DNA of 64,000 nt from Lobosporangium transversale (lineage: Eukaryota > Mortierellomycota > Mortierellomycetes > Mortierellales > Mortierellaceae): NCBI RefSeq assembly GCF_002105155.1, contig NW_019029058.1, forward strand, positions 47,205-111,204. The letters are read 5' to 3'. Made by a program: the position numbers and the translations under genes. The stretch's first letter is position 1. Each line of letters starts with the position of its first letter. Below, in pieces: positions 24,300 to 36,624 of the stretch. A model generated the notes under the pieces. That model worked only from the letters and a program-made list of their open reading frames with translations. It searched no databases and was not told the DNA's origin.

Positions 24300-24694
24300 C
24301 TTCTCTACCTTTTTATCTATTAATGGATTTTTATTAGAATATCTTGCAATCCAACATCGATGCTCTGCGCCAAAAGATCTGTCTGATGTCACTTACAGAA
24401 ACAGTGTTCAAACGCAGTTTCGATAACCGCTCGATTCCTTTTGTAACCATCTCTTCTGAGACAAAGTTGCCTTTGGAGGAAGTTGAGATCTTGGTGATGA
24501 AGGCACTTTCGCTTGGTTTGATCAAAGGAACTATTGATCAAGTCGACTCTGTTGTACGTGTGAACTGGGTACAGCCACGTGTCCTTGACAGAAATCAGAT
24601 CAAGGGTATGCAAGATCGACTTGGTGCGTGGAATGAAAATGTCAAGGCGACAGCACTCACTATGGAAGCTGAAGCCTTAGATATCTATGCGTAG
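22878..24694 (+). CDS. RPN9: 26S proteasome regulatory subunit Rpn9 (PSMD13)
   Basis: Non-ATPase lid subunit of the 19S regulatory particle; it helps assemble and stabilise the lid. Six exons: 22878..22984, 23101..23264, 23371..23606, 23766..23921, 24044..24169 and 24338..24694. They give 1146 nt, 381 residues, the family's normal length. The N-terminal half is helical repeat sequence (DLYERKLWHQLTLAVQEFL, EECSKLLDSFDSVDPHINAS, YKNALLYLACVN). The C-terminal half is the PCI domain, with LCLMSL-type helices and winged-helix LPLEEVEILVMKALSLGLIK followed by VRVNWVQPRVL, a signature of Rpn9/PSMD13. The last intron carries a T run of about 30 before TTATTAG. All phases match. Confidence 0.96.
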
Positions 24695-25278
24695 TATTAT
24701 TAAAGAGTTGTAGTGTCTCTGGACAATTATACGATACAAAATATTAAAAATTTACAAGCAGCAATAGATGAGGAAACCTTTTTTTTTTTTTTTTTTTTTT
24801 TTCATAAAACGTTGTTGGTTGTTCATTTTTGGGTGCTCTCAGCTTACCTTTTTTTTATGAGCTCACTTGACACATCGTTTTCAGTTTCTTTATTCCGTGG
24901 CCTTTTAGTGAAGGAGGAACGTGCTAAAGGGCACTAAGAGAATTGAGCAATTGAATGTATAATTAATATCTGGGTTTTCCATGTCCGGACAGAGACGAGG
25001 ACAAAGTTGTCTGATTCGGTCTTGAAAATACAAGTCGTCAGAGCTCAAGACGTATTGACAATAAGTGAGGGAATGAAAAAAGGTTTCCCCGCGGAACAAT
25101 TAAAAAAATTTACGCAGGGAGATTTATCGTGTCGTGGGGAGAGACTTTTTTTAAAACGAAGACCAGGCACGAGTTCCGTGGAGTACTGTAGGCTGAAAGT
25201 GTTACTGATCATTGTTATATTTCGTGAAGAATCATGTGGTTGGTTCGCTTTTCGATCATGAAAGACAAGGGTCGAAAG

Positions 25279-25311
25279 GATCGAAGAGAGATCGAAGAGA
25301 GATCGAAGAGA
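25279..25311 (+). repeat. 11-bp tandem repeat, three copies
   Basis: Three perfect copies of GATCGAAGAGA, followed by a related GAGAGAATAGAGAGAG tail. It is purine-only except for the TC step. Confidence 0.95.
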
Positions 25312-25507
25312 GAGAATAGAGAGAGAAACAGCCAAAATGGGCTGTGTTCACACAGAATACAAACACACAGGCAAATAAAGGTGTGAATTGTATTTTTGCC
25401 ACCAGAAAGCAGTTCATCCATGCATTGGCTTCTCTTTTTTTTCTTGTTTTCCTTTTGTTGCTTTTAGTACAACCGCAGTATCGTTTTTCATCTCTTTTTC
25501 TTTCTCC

Positions 25508-25578
25508 ACTCTCACTCTCACATCTCTCACGCCTCTCACATCTCTCACGCCTCTCACGTCTCTCACACCTCTTACACT
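25508..25578 (+). repeat. TCTCAC-based 9-bp minisatellite
   Basis: Alternating TCTCACATC and TCTCACGCC units with small changes, in the pyrimidine-rich upstream region of the Rho-GEF gene. The apparent reading frames across it are low complexity. Confidence 0.85.
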
Positions 25579-25692
25579 CTCTCGATTTACTCTCAACTTA
25601 ATTCTCTTTCTCATTATCACAACACGGTTACCGCATCATTCTGCACTATCTAACACCAACGCCTCGCCATCCATTCAGCCTCCTATCTCTCA

Positions 25693-25724
<32 letters not shown>

Positions 25725-26527
25725 CAATATACACACACCTTTCATCTTTCCTTCGCCCTTACACATCTAGAACACACCTAAACAATAAGAGAGAAGAAGG
25801 AAGAAAAAAAAGGTATATCTTACTTGATAATATTGTAGATCCTATTTCCATCTCTTTCTAATTTATAATATCAAAAGAAGAAAAGACCTATCTCATTGAG
25901 CACGGCGAGGAAAAAAAAAAAATAAAAAGAACAATTAGTACTGAGAACAGAGTTCTATATAAAGACTGAGTTGGGAAATGAACAATGAATAACAAACATC
26001 GATTTTTTCAAAAAGATCACAGCAGAATCAGCCGACACTTGTGTCGCAATGAAATGTAATTCATAATCATCTGCGACAGCTTTTTTTTAATGTGAAATCC
26101 TGCTCAATGTGCTCCTTCATTCCCCTTCGTCTGGATCAACCAGTCAATTAGTCAGTTTATTATCGTGCTATCTCTGTCTCCCAGACAAGACAACCGACAC
26201 AGGAGGGTGTGTGTATGATTGAGAGTGCTCTCTTTCTATTTTTTTTTTTTTTTTTTTTTTTTGTGTGTGCTTTAGTGAGCAGAGTCGCTTGTTATAATCG
26301 CCGTGCGTGCTTCCTTCTTTCTTTCCTTTGTCTCTCTCATTCTCTCTTTATCTCACCGATTGTTTGTTTCTCACTCTGTCTTCCTTTCTTCCCTTCCTTC
26401 CTTCCTCCCCCCAGTTTACATCCTCCTTCGTAGCCCACGGAAAGGGTCTTCACCTCAGGATTCTGGTCCAGAGCGAAACAATAACATCATCATTAACTTC
26501 AGTGTCAATACCACCTTCAATATTCAA

Positions 26528-29500
26528 ATGGCCACCTACACGGCACCACCTCCAAGTAGTCAGGGAACTGGGAATCGTCCTAATCCGCTAGTACCTGTAG
26601 CTTACACCCCTCATAGCTCGTATGTACCCAGTCCAAAGAAGGATAGAGCTAGGGGCATTCATCCTCCAAATACTCCCAACCACCCATTTACCCATCACAG
26701 CAATGTTAGCAACACCAGTACTCTTCTGGACGAACTTAGTGTACATCATGGTCCTCAGAACGGATTGCCTACTCATTATCCAATCCCTCCTCTGCAGCAC
26801 CAGCAAGAGTACCATCCAACATATCAGTCGGCTTTTGGATATGGCATTGCAGCCGCAAGGAGCTCTACGGAACAGCTTTCATCCGTAGGATATAATGGCA
26901 CTATCTGGGAATCTGCATCTCAACGGCAGCTTGCACAGCAACCCGTCTATCATCCATCTATGGCAAAGCTATCACAGGTCGATGAAGATGAAGGAAGTGA
27001 ACCTAGATACTCTTTCCAAGCTCCTAGCATCAGAACGTTAGATGACACTTGCGGCGTAATACATCAGGATGCCTCCAACCTCAATATAGCTTCACCTTTG
27101 CGAGCACGGCAAAATGAAAATAGTAATTTAGGATATCAACAGCAGCTTCCTCCAAATGCTACTCTCAATTATACTTCAAACACACAGCATCATCCTTATC
27201 AGCATCCTGAGCAGCAATATTTTCAGTATCCATATGGAGAGGGACAAATACCTCAACTATCACCTACACCAAGTTCTGCCAGTCAGCTTTACAGGACATC
27301 AACCAGTTCATCAACGACCCAAACGACCTGGAGTCAACCTTCCTCTCCAGGCTTTCCACCCCCGTCTTACTTGGGTCAATATGGATTGCAAGAGTCATTC
27401 GATGATAATGAATCTTCTATATCAGAGGCAGCTCGGCTATTGATTGACTTTAATCCTGGCATCCTTTCTACTATTGCTGTTGCCTTCCGTGAGAAGATGC
27501 TACAGAACGAGTCTAAAAGACTTGAATCCGTCAACTATGGGCTCGAGTTCCCTGTGACCTTCACTGGAAAGGAAGCAGTGGTATGTTTTTTTTTTTTTTT
27601 CTTTTTTTTTTTTTTTTGACCAGTGTGATCAAAATGGCAACTCCGTATGTGCGCTGTGATTATACTCATTAACCACGCGACCCAAATAAATGTATTAGGA
27701 TGTGATCGTGGAGCTGACAAAGTTTGATGACAGAAGACACGCTTTAGCCATCGCACGTTCATTGGAACAGCAAGTCTTGTTCTTTGGAGGCGGTGTCAAC
27801 GTTCTTTATGACTCGAACAATGATCAGTACTTTTTTTCTGAAGCAACGTTGGCATATATTCCGGGGAAAACAGGGTTTCCAACAGTGCCAGTCGGCGTGT
27901 TCCCGCACACTACACCTTGCTACACTTATGATTGCCAACCTGGAGGAAGTCCCTGTTACTCTTACCTCTGTCCCAATCGCCAGAATATCGTATGTATTAT
28001 CTGCCTTTTGCGCCGCCAAATATCGGTTTCTAAAACTAGACATGGATTGTTTGAATATGCTGAATTGTACCTAACGTTAACCATTTGTTGCAATGCAGGC
28101 TGGCGTTTTAGAGCGACAGAACAGTGATATGTCGACGGTAAGCGGCCAAGAGAATGTTTGGGCCAATTCTGTCCCCCCTAGTGTTGTGGCTGCAGCATCA
28201 AAGAAAGAACGAAATCGTCAAGAAGCCATCTTTGAAGTCGTTCATACTGAGCATAATTACGTTCGCGATCTTGAGCTCATGGAGGAGGTATTTCTTTTTT
28301 ATTTTATTTTATTTTATTTTTTTTTTATTTTATATTTTTCGACTTAGAATGATGAGATAATGTAGAAAATGGGTACCCATTGATATATATTAACGACGCA
28401 CTGACAATGGTTAAACATCTTTCTCCCTAATTCTAGATTTTCATTGCTCCTCTTCGAGCCGGAGATATTGTTGACCCAGAAAGAAGAGAGGAGCTGATCG
28501 AGGATATTTTCTTGAATTTCCAGGAAATCCTTGCGCTCAATAAGAAACTACTGGAAGAATTAAGACAAAGACAGAAAGAACAACCTTTAGTGGAAGGCAT
28601 TGGCGACGTCATGCTCAAGCATATATCAGGGTTTGAAGAGGCTTACCTCCGATATATCCCACGAATCGCTTTATCCGAGTATGCCTACAAAAGGGAAGAG
28701 ACCCAAAACCCCAGATTTGCTCAATTTCTCAAGGATTGTACACGCCATCCAGAAGCCCGCCGTCTGGGTTTGCGACACTTTGTTGGCCAGCCGTATCAAC
28801 GAATTCCTAGATATCCACTTTTACTCAGTGAAGTAGTCAAGCGGACAGACGAAGATGTCCCTGATCGCGACGTCATCCAGGAAGTAATTAAAGTATGTAA
28901 GGAGCTAGGAAAGCGTGTAGATGCCTGCATACCAGAAGGGAACCGGCAGCTGAGGCTTTTGACCATTCAGGATAAGATCATTTGGAAGACAGGAGAAGTT
29001 CGACAGGACCTTAAGCTATCGGATAAATCAAGGAAACTGCATTTTGAGTGCCTTGTCAAGCGACGGTCGAACTTGGATGTTCAAATGATCGAGCTTCGAC
29101 TGTTCCTATTTGACCAAGTGTTATTAATGACCAAAGAAAAGCGTGACAAGGACAAAGAGGGTGTACTGTACCAAGTCTCCAAGAATGTAAGTTCTCAATT
29201 ACTTGTTATTTTTTATATTTCATTATTTGGCTTTTTTTTTTTTTTTTTTTTTTTTTTTTCTGACTTTCATTTCAATGTGTATGATGAAAAAATGTGCATG
29301 TAGCCTATCCCCCTTGAGTTAGTCCAAGTCTGGGCTGACGATGGTAGACCTTTAACAGCTGTTCCTGGACGAGAGATTGTTCCTGGCAAGAAGCTGACCA
29401 GCAGCACAAAATCTTCAGGCTCTGGACATCGTCATTCTACGTTCATGGGACAACATGATAATAACTATCGTGTAGGCTTCCAGGAGACAAAGTACATCGC

Positions 29501-31246
29501 GCCCATAACGATCGAACACCGTGGTCGACGAGGAGGCCTCTATACACTCTACATGACCGTAGCCGATAGAGATCAATTCCTGGAACAAATGGAGATTGTG
29601 CAAGCACGTCGACAAGAGGCTGTTTCTGGATCTAAACTATTTAAGACAACTGTTATCACTCATTACAATGCCACACCACCAATTCCGTCCTCCAACCTGG
29701 TTCATAATCCTATGGATGGCCGACGTTCGACTTGCTCGGCACCTTATCTCAACGTGCTTGATGGCAAGAGACGTGTCGTTATAGGAACCGAAGAAGGAAT
29801 ATATGTTGGCATGGAGGACGACCCATATAGTTTTAGGTTGGCCCTCAGAGAACCAAATGTTAGTCAGGTCAGCGTCCTAGAGGCATATCACATCCTGCTT
29901 GTTCTCAGCGGCAGAGTACTAAAAGCCTTCAATCTGAGCTGCTTGGACTTTAACGCCGAAAAATCACTACAGACTGGCCATCAACTTGGCAAGAGTGTTC
30001 AATTCTTTACAGCAGGTATCTGTGCAGGCAGGACATTGGTCATTACTATGAAGAAGAAAAATGCTGGAGAGAGTCACTTTTCTGCATTTGAGCCGGTTGA
30101 AAACGCAGTTCTGGGTGGACATCATCGTGGAGGGTTCGGTCTACCGTTTGGCAGATCCAACAGGTCGGACTGGTTCAAGCTTTATAAAGAATTTTATGTT
30201 GGTACAGATTCATCGCAATTGTTGATGTTGTCCAAGATGGTCTGTGTGGTTTGTCCTAAAGGATTTGAAATTCTGATGCTGGATGATTTGGGGAATACAC
30301 AAGTTTTCCCATCCCGCAAGGACCCAAAATTTGCTTTCCTGGACCTTCGTCCTGGCAGTATCCCAGTCAGCATGTTCAAAATTAGCTCAGAGGAATTTTT
30401 GATGTGTTACTCTGGTGGGTCTTTTCTCTATTCTTAATTTCGTACTAATCTGTTATTAATAATTGCTTTTTTAAATCTTGAGCCATGAAAATTGATTCTA
30501 TTTTTTTTTCCTTCTCATTCTAAGACTTCGCTTTCAAGATGACCAAGAAGGGCGAACTGGCTAAGGAGGAACTGATTGAATGGGAAGGTCGCCCAGAGTC
30601 ATTTGCACTCGCATATCCATATATTATCGCGTTTGAGAGTGGACTCATTGAAATCCGTCATATTGAAACAGGAGCCTTGGAGCAAATCATCCTTGGAAAC
30701 AACATCCGGAAACTGCACTCTAACGCAGACCTTAATGGCAATACGATCATTCAGTTAGTCATGAACGATCCCAACAACGCTGAAAACAGACATATTGCAA
30801 AGCTTGTCAAGGTGCCCCCGCAGCCTAGGACGCTGATAGAACCGATTGAATACAAGCCCAAGGCTGTATATGTACCTCAACCCAAGAACCATCACATCTC
30901 CCCTACACCAACTCATCTGATGGCTCCTGCACTACAGCCAGTCTTGTCAATCAATAGCTCGGAGCCTGCAGTACTTGCTACACATACTAACCCCACTGGC
31001 AGCATGCAATACCAGCAACAACATCAGCACCAATACATCATGAACAGCAGTCAGTCTGTACGCGCTGCTCCTCCTATTCCTCAGCGGCCCTCTCCCGGAC
31101 TATCTCAGCAAACTATTGTCCCGGCCTACCCTGTGCACCCATATTCGCCTTCACAGCAGGCCTATCCTCTGGTCCAGGTACCTGTCGAGACGAGTGAGGA
31201 GAGTGGCGGGCACGCCATCTCTTGGAGCTCAGGTGGATACCCATAA
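26528..31246 (+). CDS. ROM2: Rho1 guanine nucleotide exchange factor, Rom2-like (DEP-DH-PH-CNH)
   Basis: Activates Rho1-type GTPases at the cell cortex, upstream of glucan synthase and the cell-wall integrity kinase cascade in fungi. Six exons: 26528..27580, 27699..27989, 28099..28287, 28437..29186, 29304..30414 and 30525..31246. They give 4116 nt, 1371 residues. Domains: disordered Pro/Gln/Ser head (1-300), DEP (about 305-400, FTGKEAVDVIVEL), DH (about 480-690, RQEAIFEVVHTEHNYVRDLE and FVGQPYQRIPRYPLLLSEVV), PH (about 700-870), citron homology (about 905-1220, VVIGTEEGIYVGMEDDPYSF), then a Pro/Gln/His-rich tail. This order is diagnostic of Rom1/Rom2. Met at 26528 is preferred over 26303, whose extra 75 residues translate CT-rich leader. 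The symbol denotes family, not proven orthology. Confidence 0.94.
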
Positions 31247-31722
31247 AAAAAGCTTTCTTTTTTCAAAATGTTAAAATCCTTGACATTTCTCCTTGCACAT
31301 ATTCTTATTATTAATAATTTTAAAAAATAGTTGAATTTTTGAATGGCTTCTTAAGCGAAGCGTCCACAGAAATTTCGAAATGACTTCTCCCAGTATTGTA
31401 TTCTATTAAAATTTATTGTCATTGTCAGCATGTCAGTGCCCATCTCATTCTTGTAAACTTTTGTATGGATTATGTTGAGTACACTGTCCTAAAAGCACGA
31501 AACCTCTTCCATATCCGCAGGTTGAGATTTTTTGATTATAGCATAAACGGCATGATCATTGTGCTTTATGGTTAAAATCAACTTTAGGAGCATAAAGTAC
31601 GAACTCTCCCTGGAGCTCTCCAAACGAATATTAACATGATAAAGTAGAGCTTTTTTTTATTTTTATTTTTTATCGCTGATTGTGATATATACATAAATAT
31701 TAAATGTCATCAGTATAGCTAA
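31247..31722. other. intergenic between convergent Rho-GEF and HEM14 genes
   Basis: 476 bp, AT-rich, holding the 3' regions of two convergent genes. No gene seen. Confidence 0.6.
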
Positions 31723-33619
31723 CTATAAGAACCAGGATCTCTCAAGTCCGGTTATGGCATCCTGTTTACCCACAAGTTGCGCTTCGCCATCATCCTCTTC
31801 TTCTAATTTTGAGACAATGGCTTCTGCAACCTCCCTGGAGTTCTTGATACAGTCGTTAACACTCACGCCCAGGTAACCAGCTCCAGTCACCGCCAGCATC
31901 CCATCATACTCTTTACGCAATTGCTCATCCAACTTTTGCATTCTTTGTAAATGGCCTACCAGATATTGTGGGATACATTCACGATGGATGTGAACTTTTA
32001 CAATTTCTGGTGGAGAGTCGATTTGAAGGTGTCTCTTGACAGCATCTTTTGCTGCTTTTTCAAAAAATGATTTTAAAGCTTGTTCTCTGCCGTTGCTGTT
32101 GGTCATTTTGTCTGATGATTTAATCATAGTCATACCCGAATCATCATCAGTATCATGCACCGAACTTTGCGCGACAACATCGTCAAACATATGTCCACCC
32201 ATCATAGCAGTAAGCTTAAGGGTCTGACCCTGGCTTGAGCCTTGGTCCTGTGTAGGAGCGGAGCACGAGTCAAAGACAACTCCCAAGAGGCCTTGGTGAT
32301 TAACAGCTGAGTTTTCCGATTTGGGGATCAGATATCCAAAACCAGGAGAAGCAAGGCGAGCTTGATCGGCGCGGTAGATCATGTTTACAACAGCAACTGC
32401 CACAGAGGGATTGTGAATTAATTCCGAGTGAGAATGAGGCAAAAGGTTATATAACTGACGAGGAGTGATCGCGGAGATGACCATGTCTGCTTGAACAGGC
32501 TCTTGATCCTTGATGGATATCTAATAAGGTACGACGACGATAAAGCAACACAGAAAGGTAAGATTCTGACATTTGCATTACTATTACAATGGTAAAAAAA
32601 AAAAAAAGAAGTATCAAAACCTGACAATTACCTTCACGGTCTTGTTGCTGTGATTAAAGTCCATCTTTTCTACTGGGCTATCCAAATGAATGCTGATTCG
32701 TCCAGAATCTCTCAAGTCCTTCTCTAGCGCCTTGGATAGTGTTTCCAATCCATCTTTAAAGGAATAAATGCTAACATTCTCATCAAATGTCTTCAGTTCA
32801 GGCATACCCTTCAGAATCCTTTCCTTCAGTAATTGGTCCCATGGTGTCTCCACACTGCCTTTGCCCATCAGGAGCCCCAAGATGACTGACCCATACTCCT
32901 TCTCAAGATGATAGAGCATCCCAAAAGTAGACCTCACAGACAATTTGCTGACATCCCCTGCGTATATTCCATGCACCATTGCCGAAATCAAATCATCTGA
33001 CATGCCTTTACCAAATCGTCTGGTCACGAAGCTTTCGATACTTTCATCATCTTCTTTACTGCTCCCCTTTACGAGGTCAAGGCCCGCACGCACAAGCTTT
33101 GGTGCAAGGAGTGGATGTGTGAGAGCACCAGAGAGTGAAGACGGGAGCATATGCAGTTTGCCATGGGAGTAGATGTATCGGTTTTTTGCAGCAAGAGATG
33201 TTTTGGGAACTAACTCCAAGTCACGTTCCAAACCAAGGAGCTTAGTCTAGATTCGTATTCATAGTTGAGATATAGAATGGATAGTGAGGAGTGCTGACGA
33301 AGTAGATACGCCTCGGATAGGTTCTTTCCGAGTTGCGCAGTAGATGTAACCCAATGAATAGAAGCTTTACCATCTCTAATGTGTTAAGTCCGCTGACACC
33401 TTGTGGGCGCAAAGACCTGGGGCCTCGTTCCAAGAGAAGAGAACCATCAGGATGTAGAGGATCATTGATGCGGTCAGAGTGCAGCCAGCCTCCTGTACGT
33501 TTTGAACCTTCCAGGAGAGTGATGGCCACATTGGGAGGGGATATCCGTGCCAAGTACCAGGCTACGGACAGACCCGAGATTCCACCACCAAGGACTGCAA
33601 TGTGAGTCCGTGGGGCCAT
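31723..33619 (-). CDS. HEM14: protoporphyrinogen oxidase (heme synthesis)
   Basis: FAD enzyme that oxidises protoporphyrinogen IX to protoporphyrin IX, the penultimate heme step, on the outer face of the mitochondrial inner membrane. Three exons, 33371..33619, 32632..33240 and 31723..32520, give 1656 nt, 551 residues, near family length. The Rossmann FAD motif is at the start (VLGGGISGLSVAWYLAR), then TLLEGSKRTGGWL, ERGPRSLRPQGVSGLNTLEM, and AMVHGIYAGDVSKLSVRSTF. The C-terminal part has LAVTGAGYLGVSVNDCIKNS, the family's closing FAD-binding motif. Introns are phase 0. As in other PPOX proteins there is no obvious cleavable presequence ahead of the FAD motif. Confidence 0.95.
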
Positions 33620-34010
33620 GACGAAGATTATTATTAGTAAGTCTGAACTGAAAGAGAGAAAGATAAGAGAAGTGAACGAATTAGTGAATGGAATGAAGCA
33701 TGGAATGAAGTTTAGACATCAAAACATTGGGGGTTTTTTTTATCCAGTGCGTGTTCCGTGTTTCGTGTTCCGTGTTCTGGACGCGTCAATCGATCAATTG
33801 TAATGTCACATTTATTTTTATTTATTCATGAGCAAATCTAACCACCAGCAACAAAGTAATTGAAACCTGTGCCAGGGATGCGTACTCATTATGCTCTCCA
33901 AACAGAAGGACAGCTTCTTATTTTTATTTATTTATTTATTTATTTGTAATGGCATATAGTATGTAAGTGAAGGATATCTTTCTACGTGCAAGACGTATAA
34001 TGATTTTTTT
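33620..34010. promoter_or_regulatory. upstream of HEM14, downstream of the GT32-like gene
   Basis: 390 bp containing the HEM14 promoter, a (TTTA)n tract at about 33920-33945 and the 3' region of the minus-strand glycosyltransferase. No gene or clear motif seen. Confidence 0.5.
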
Positions 34011-36293
34011 TTACTTGAATAGGACCTGGCCATCATCACGGAGCCACTCTCCATAGAGGTTAGGCCGCTCTCCTGCTAGAAACCCGTCATAGGCTTTGCG
34101 CATCAGCCCAATCCAGCTATCGGGATCAATGGGAGTGCGCCAATTGTTATGCCAATGGTACGCGTATGCGCCGGTGAAAAAGACTTCCGGACCTGCCGCG
34201 AAATCTTTTTCATTTTCGTTTCCTCGATGATGTGACTTATTGACCTGAGCTGGGCAAACAGCATCTGGATCGCTAAATGCGTCTGGGAACGACCTGAGAT
34301 CTTCCATCATTCGCTCACTATCATCCAACAACCCAATAGAAGATTCAGCATTATCGACACGCAGCCAGAGTGGATCGAAAATTGCAGTCGGCATCATGAC
34401 TAACCCATTGCCATGGAGTGTGTTTCCCCCACTCTGAGGACTAAGGTAGCCTCGTAACCGCGCCGGATGATAGATTTCATTCGGCCGCATCTCGCGCTTT
34501 GCAAACTGACGAGAATCATGTGCTTTCCTACGGGTTCGCTTCTTGAGCCGGTTCTTAGTCTTAAATGTCTTGAGCTCCAATAATGTAGTGTCGGTATCCT
34601 CCATCTGCTTTAAGCTCTGCTGCTTCTCTCGAATCTCCTTCTCTTTAGCTTTGGCTCCATCCAAGATCCTTCTGGCAACATCGCTAGCACGGTTCAGCCT
34701 CAACACTGCAGTATTATACATTTGTGTATTACTCCACTCGTATGCGAATTCCATCCCTGAATCGTAGAGTGGTGACATGTCTCTAAGCAGCATCACATCA
34801 GCATCCAAATAAATTCCACCGTATCGATACAGAATTAGGAAACGAGCCTCGTCTGAGAGTGCGACAGAAGGAACCTTTGCTCTATTTGACTGTTGCTGTT
34901 GCTGTTGCTGCTGCGCTTCCTGCTCATCAGAAGTAGGGAGAGAATAAGCAGGGTTTTTAAAAACTTGGTCCCATGAATGCAGTTTGACGTATCGATTCAG
35001 TGGTTCAGAGACCAAGTCTCTCGCAAACGGGTTCTTTTCATAGTCTTCTGGCTCCATGCCAGGGAGATCTGAAGAATCAATCCAGAGATGTAGCCTCGCC
35101 CTGTCTAGAGGCTGGGTATACAGAAAGGCATGTGCAGCGAGCGATAATTTGTCTGTAATATATCCACGCCAAAACATATGAAAATTAAGAGTTGAGACAT
35201 CTGAGATTGGTGGTTTGGACGACTGTGTGGACTTTGAAGATGATGGTGAAGGTGAAGGTGAAGGTGGGGACAATAGCGGTGCTGCTGTTACATCAGACGC
35301 CTCTATCATTTCGAGGTAGTCTGTATCTGGTTCAATGCCTTCCTGAATCTTAGTTTCGCTCGCCCCTGATTCCATCCTGTGCGCTCTGTTTGGGAAGGCT
35401 TTCGCCTCACTGGAGGGGATGAGGTAAAGGTGGTCCTGTGAAAGATAGGACAGGCAATGCGCCGAGGTGTGTTTTGTGCGATCACAGGGCTCAAGGATCG
35501 CAGTGTAGTTGACAATCCACCCACGCAGCGGACGTTCCCAGAATTGAGGGCGAATGTTGGATTTGGTTGATGAGGATGCACTTTTATTATGCTCTTCTGA
35601 ATGATACTCTTGTTCATCCTTTACCTGACCAGAGTTCTTGCTTTTGATATAATCGATCCATTCTCCGTATGTTTCAAAATCCTTGTCTCGGAGAGGTTGG
35701 CGCTGTCCGCTGTTTTTTGGGATGATTGCAAAAGCACTAGTATGGAGGTCTGCTTGGGGATCTTCTATGAGCGACTGCCCTTGTAGGTGTTTGTCCCTCT
35801 CATCCCTATGACAAAAACGTACAAATGCATTCAAATTGAGTGCAGCAACCCTTGCGTTGTTGGTGCTGATTAAGGCCGGGAACGACTCTAGGCCAAGTTG
35901 TTGTTGCTCTATAGGATTTTCAGATCTTTGCATGGATTCGTTAAAATCTTGTCGCTGTGGATCCAGTGGAAAAGATGCATGATCTAAGGGAATGGACGGT
36001 GACGAGCTATCAAGCTCCTTTAGTTCAGCTGAATGCTCCAGCCCTGAAACCGATACTGGAAATGGTTCCTTTGCTGGCACCTCAATTTCGGTTTGCTGCG
36101 CTGCATTTTGACGCTGGTGTCTGTAGATAGCTTGCTCTTCTTCCTGCTCCAAGTTTTCGCCTGAATGTAGCGCTGTACCATTTGTGCTGTCGGTACCAAT
36201 GCTAGACCAGACTCTGAGATAAAAATATGATGCCACAATACAAAGTAGTACAAGAGGGAGAACGACGGCTCTGTATAATCCGACCGGAGCCAT
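34011..36293 (-). CDS. type II membrane glycosyltransferase with DXD motif (GT32-like)
   Basis: Likely Golgi sugar transferase. Single uninterrupted frame. Met at 36293 (760 residues) places a signal anchor (about residues 7-28, AVVLPLVLLCIVASYFYL) at the N-terminus; an upstream Met at 36404 would add 37 residues of poor leader. A luminal stem of about 350 residues follows, rich in Gln/Glu/Ser. The catalytic core includes RLHLWIDSSDLPGM and LILYRYGGIYLDADVMLLRD, whose D-A-D near residue 494 matches the DXD sugar-nucleotide/metal site of GT32-type enzymes. It is followed by FAYEWSNTQMYNTAVLR and, near the end, VFFTGAYAYHWHNNWRTPID. Odd points are a poly-Gln tract just before the DXD region and a Lys/Arg-rich insert (KTKNRLKKRTRRKAHDSRQ) inside the catalytic half. 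It lacks introns in an intron-rich neighbourhood. Acceptor and linkage cannot be read. Confidence 0.82.
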   Translation of the reverse strand: MAPVGLYRAVVLPLVLLCIVASYFYLRVWSSIGTDSTNGTALHSGENLEQEEEQAIYRHQRQNAAQQTEIEVPAKEPFPVSVSGLEHSAELKELDSSSPSIPLDHASFPLDPQRQDFNESMQRSENPIEQQQLGLESFPALISTNNARVAALNLNAFVRFCHRDERDKHLQGQSLIEDPQADLHTSAFAIIPKNSGQRQPLRDKDFETYGEWIDYIKSKNSGQVKDEQEYHSEEHNKSASSSTKSNIRPQFWERPLRGWIVNYTAILEPCDRTKHTSAHCLSYLSQDHLYLIPSSEAKAFPNRAHRMESGASETKIQEGIEPDTDYLEMIEASDVTAAPLLSPPSPSPSPSSSKSTQSSKPPISDVSTLNFHMFWRGYITDKLSLAAHAFLYTQPLDRARLHLWIDSSDLPGMEPEDYEKNPFARDLVSEPLNRYVKLHSWDQVFKNPAYSLPTSDEQEAQQQQQQQQSNRAKVPSVALSDEARFLILYRYGGIYLDADVMLLRDMSPLYDSGMEFAYEWSNTQMYNTAVLRLNRASDVARRILDGAKAKEKEIREKQQSLKQMEDTDTTLLELKTFKTKNRLKKRTRRKAHDSRQFAKREMRPNEIYHPARLRGYLSPQSGGNTLHGNGLVMMPTAIFDPLWLRVDNAESSIGLLDDSERMMEDLRSFPDAFSDPDAVCPAQVNKSHHRGNENEKDFAAGPEVFFTGAYAYHWHNNWRTPIDPDSWIGLMRKAYDGFLAGERPNLYGEWLRDDGQVLFK

Positions 36294-36624
36294 TTGCAAG
36301 AGTGTCTTTTGGGTTGAAAAGATGGTGTGTTGAATAAAGTGCAAATACGACAACTGATGATGACAAGAACTGAGTTGCCATGAGAAATCACGTTCGACGA
36401 ACAACTGATAGATTCTCTATTCTCATTCGTACGGCTCCAGAGCTCTTGAAGTCAGGGGCAAGCGCATTCTGGTTTGTGTATGCCGTACAGAGATTAAAGG
36501 CATGAAACAGAAGACGTAACATCTGAGGTACTGCAATTATTCACGTTTTTTTATTTTTTATTTTATTTTATTTTTTTTTAATTAGTATTATTATATTATA
36601 TCGATTGGGTATAAGAACATGCTT
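36294..36624. promoter_or_regulatory. upstream of the GT32-like gene, 3' region of metacaspase
   Basis: 331 bp. The T-rich (TTTTA)n stretch at about 36547-36580 lies next to the metacaspase 3' end. No other feature seen. Confidence 0.5.

Larger units (their letters stand above)
24695..26527. promoter_or_regulatory. long upstream and leader region of the Rho-GEF gene
   Basis: 1.8 kb without a supported gene. It holds T runs (about 24779-24802, 25688-25724, 26235-26262), a three-copy 11-bp repeat at 25279-25311, and a pyrimidine-rich region (25470-25600 and again 26300-26420). The long open frames here are translations of CT-rich DNA. The layout suggests a long 5' leader before the ATG at 26528. 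Confidence 0.5.

Noticed and set aside
25388..25861. 157-residue plus-strand frame (Ser/Thr/Leu-rich)
   Set aside because: Translation of pyrimidine-rich repeats and a T run (poly-Phe); no domain, and it lies in the leader region of the Rho-GEF gene.
26303..26527. Upstream Met that would extend the Rho-GEF by 75 residues
   Set aside because: The extra sequence is CT-rich leader translated as Phe/Leu/Ser; the Met at 26528 begins the protein-like part.
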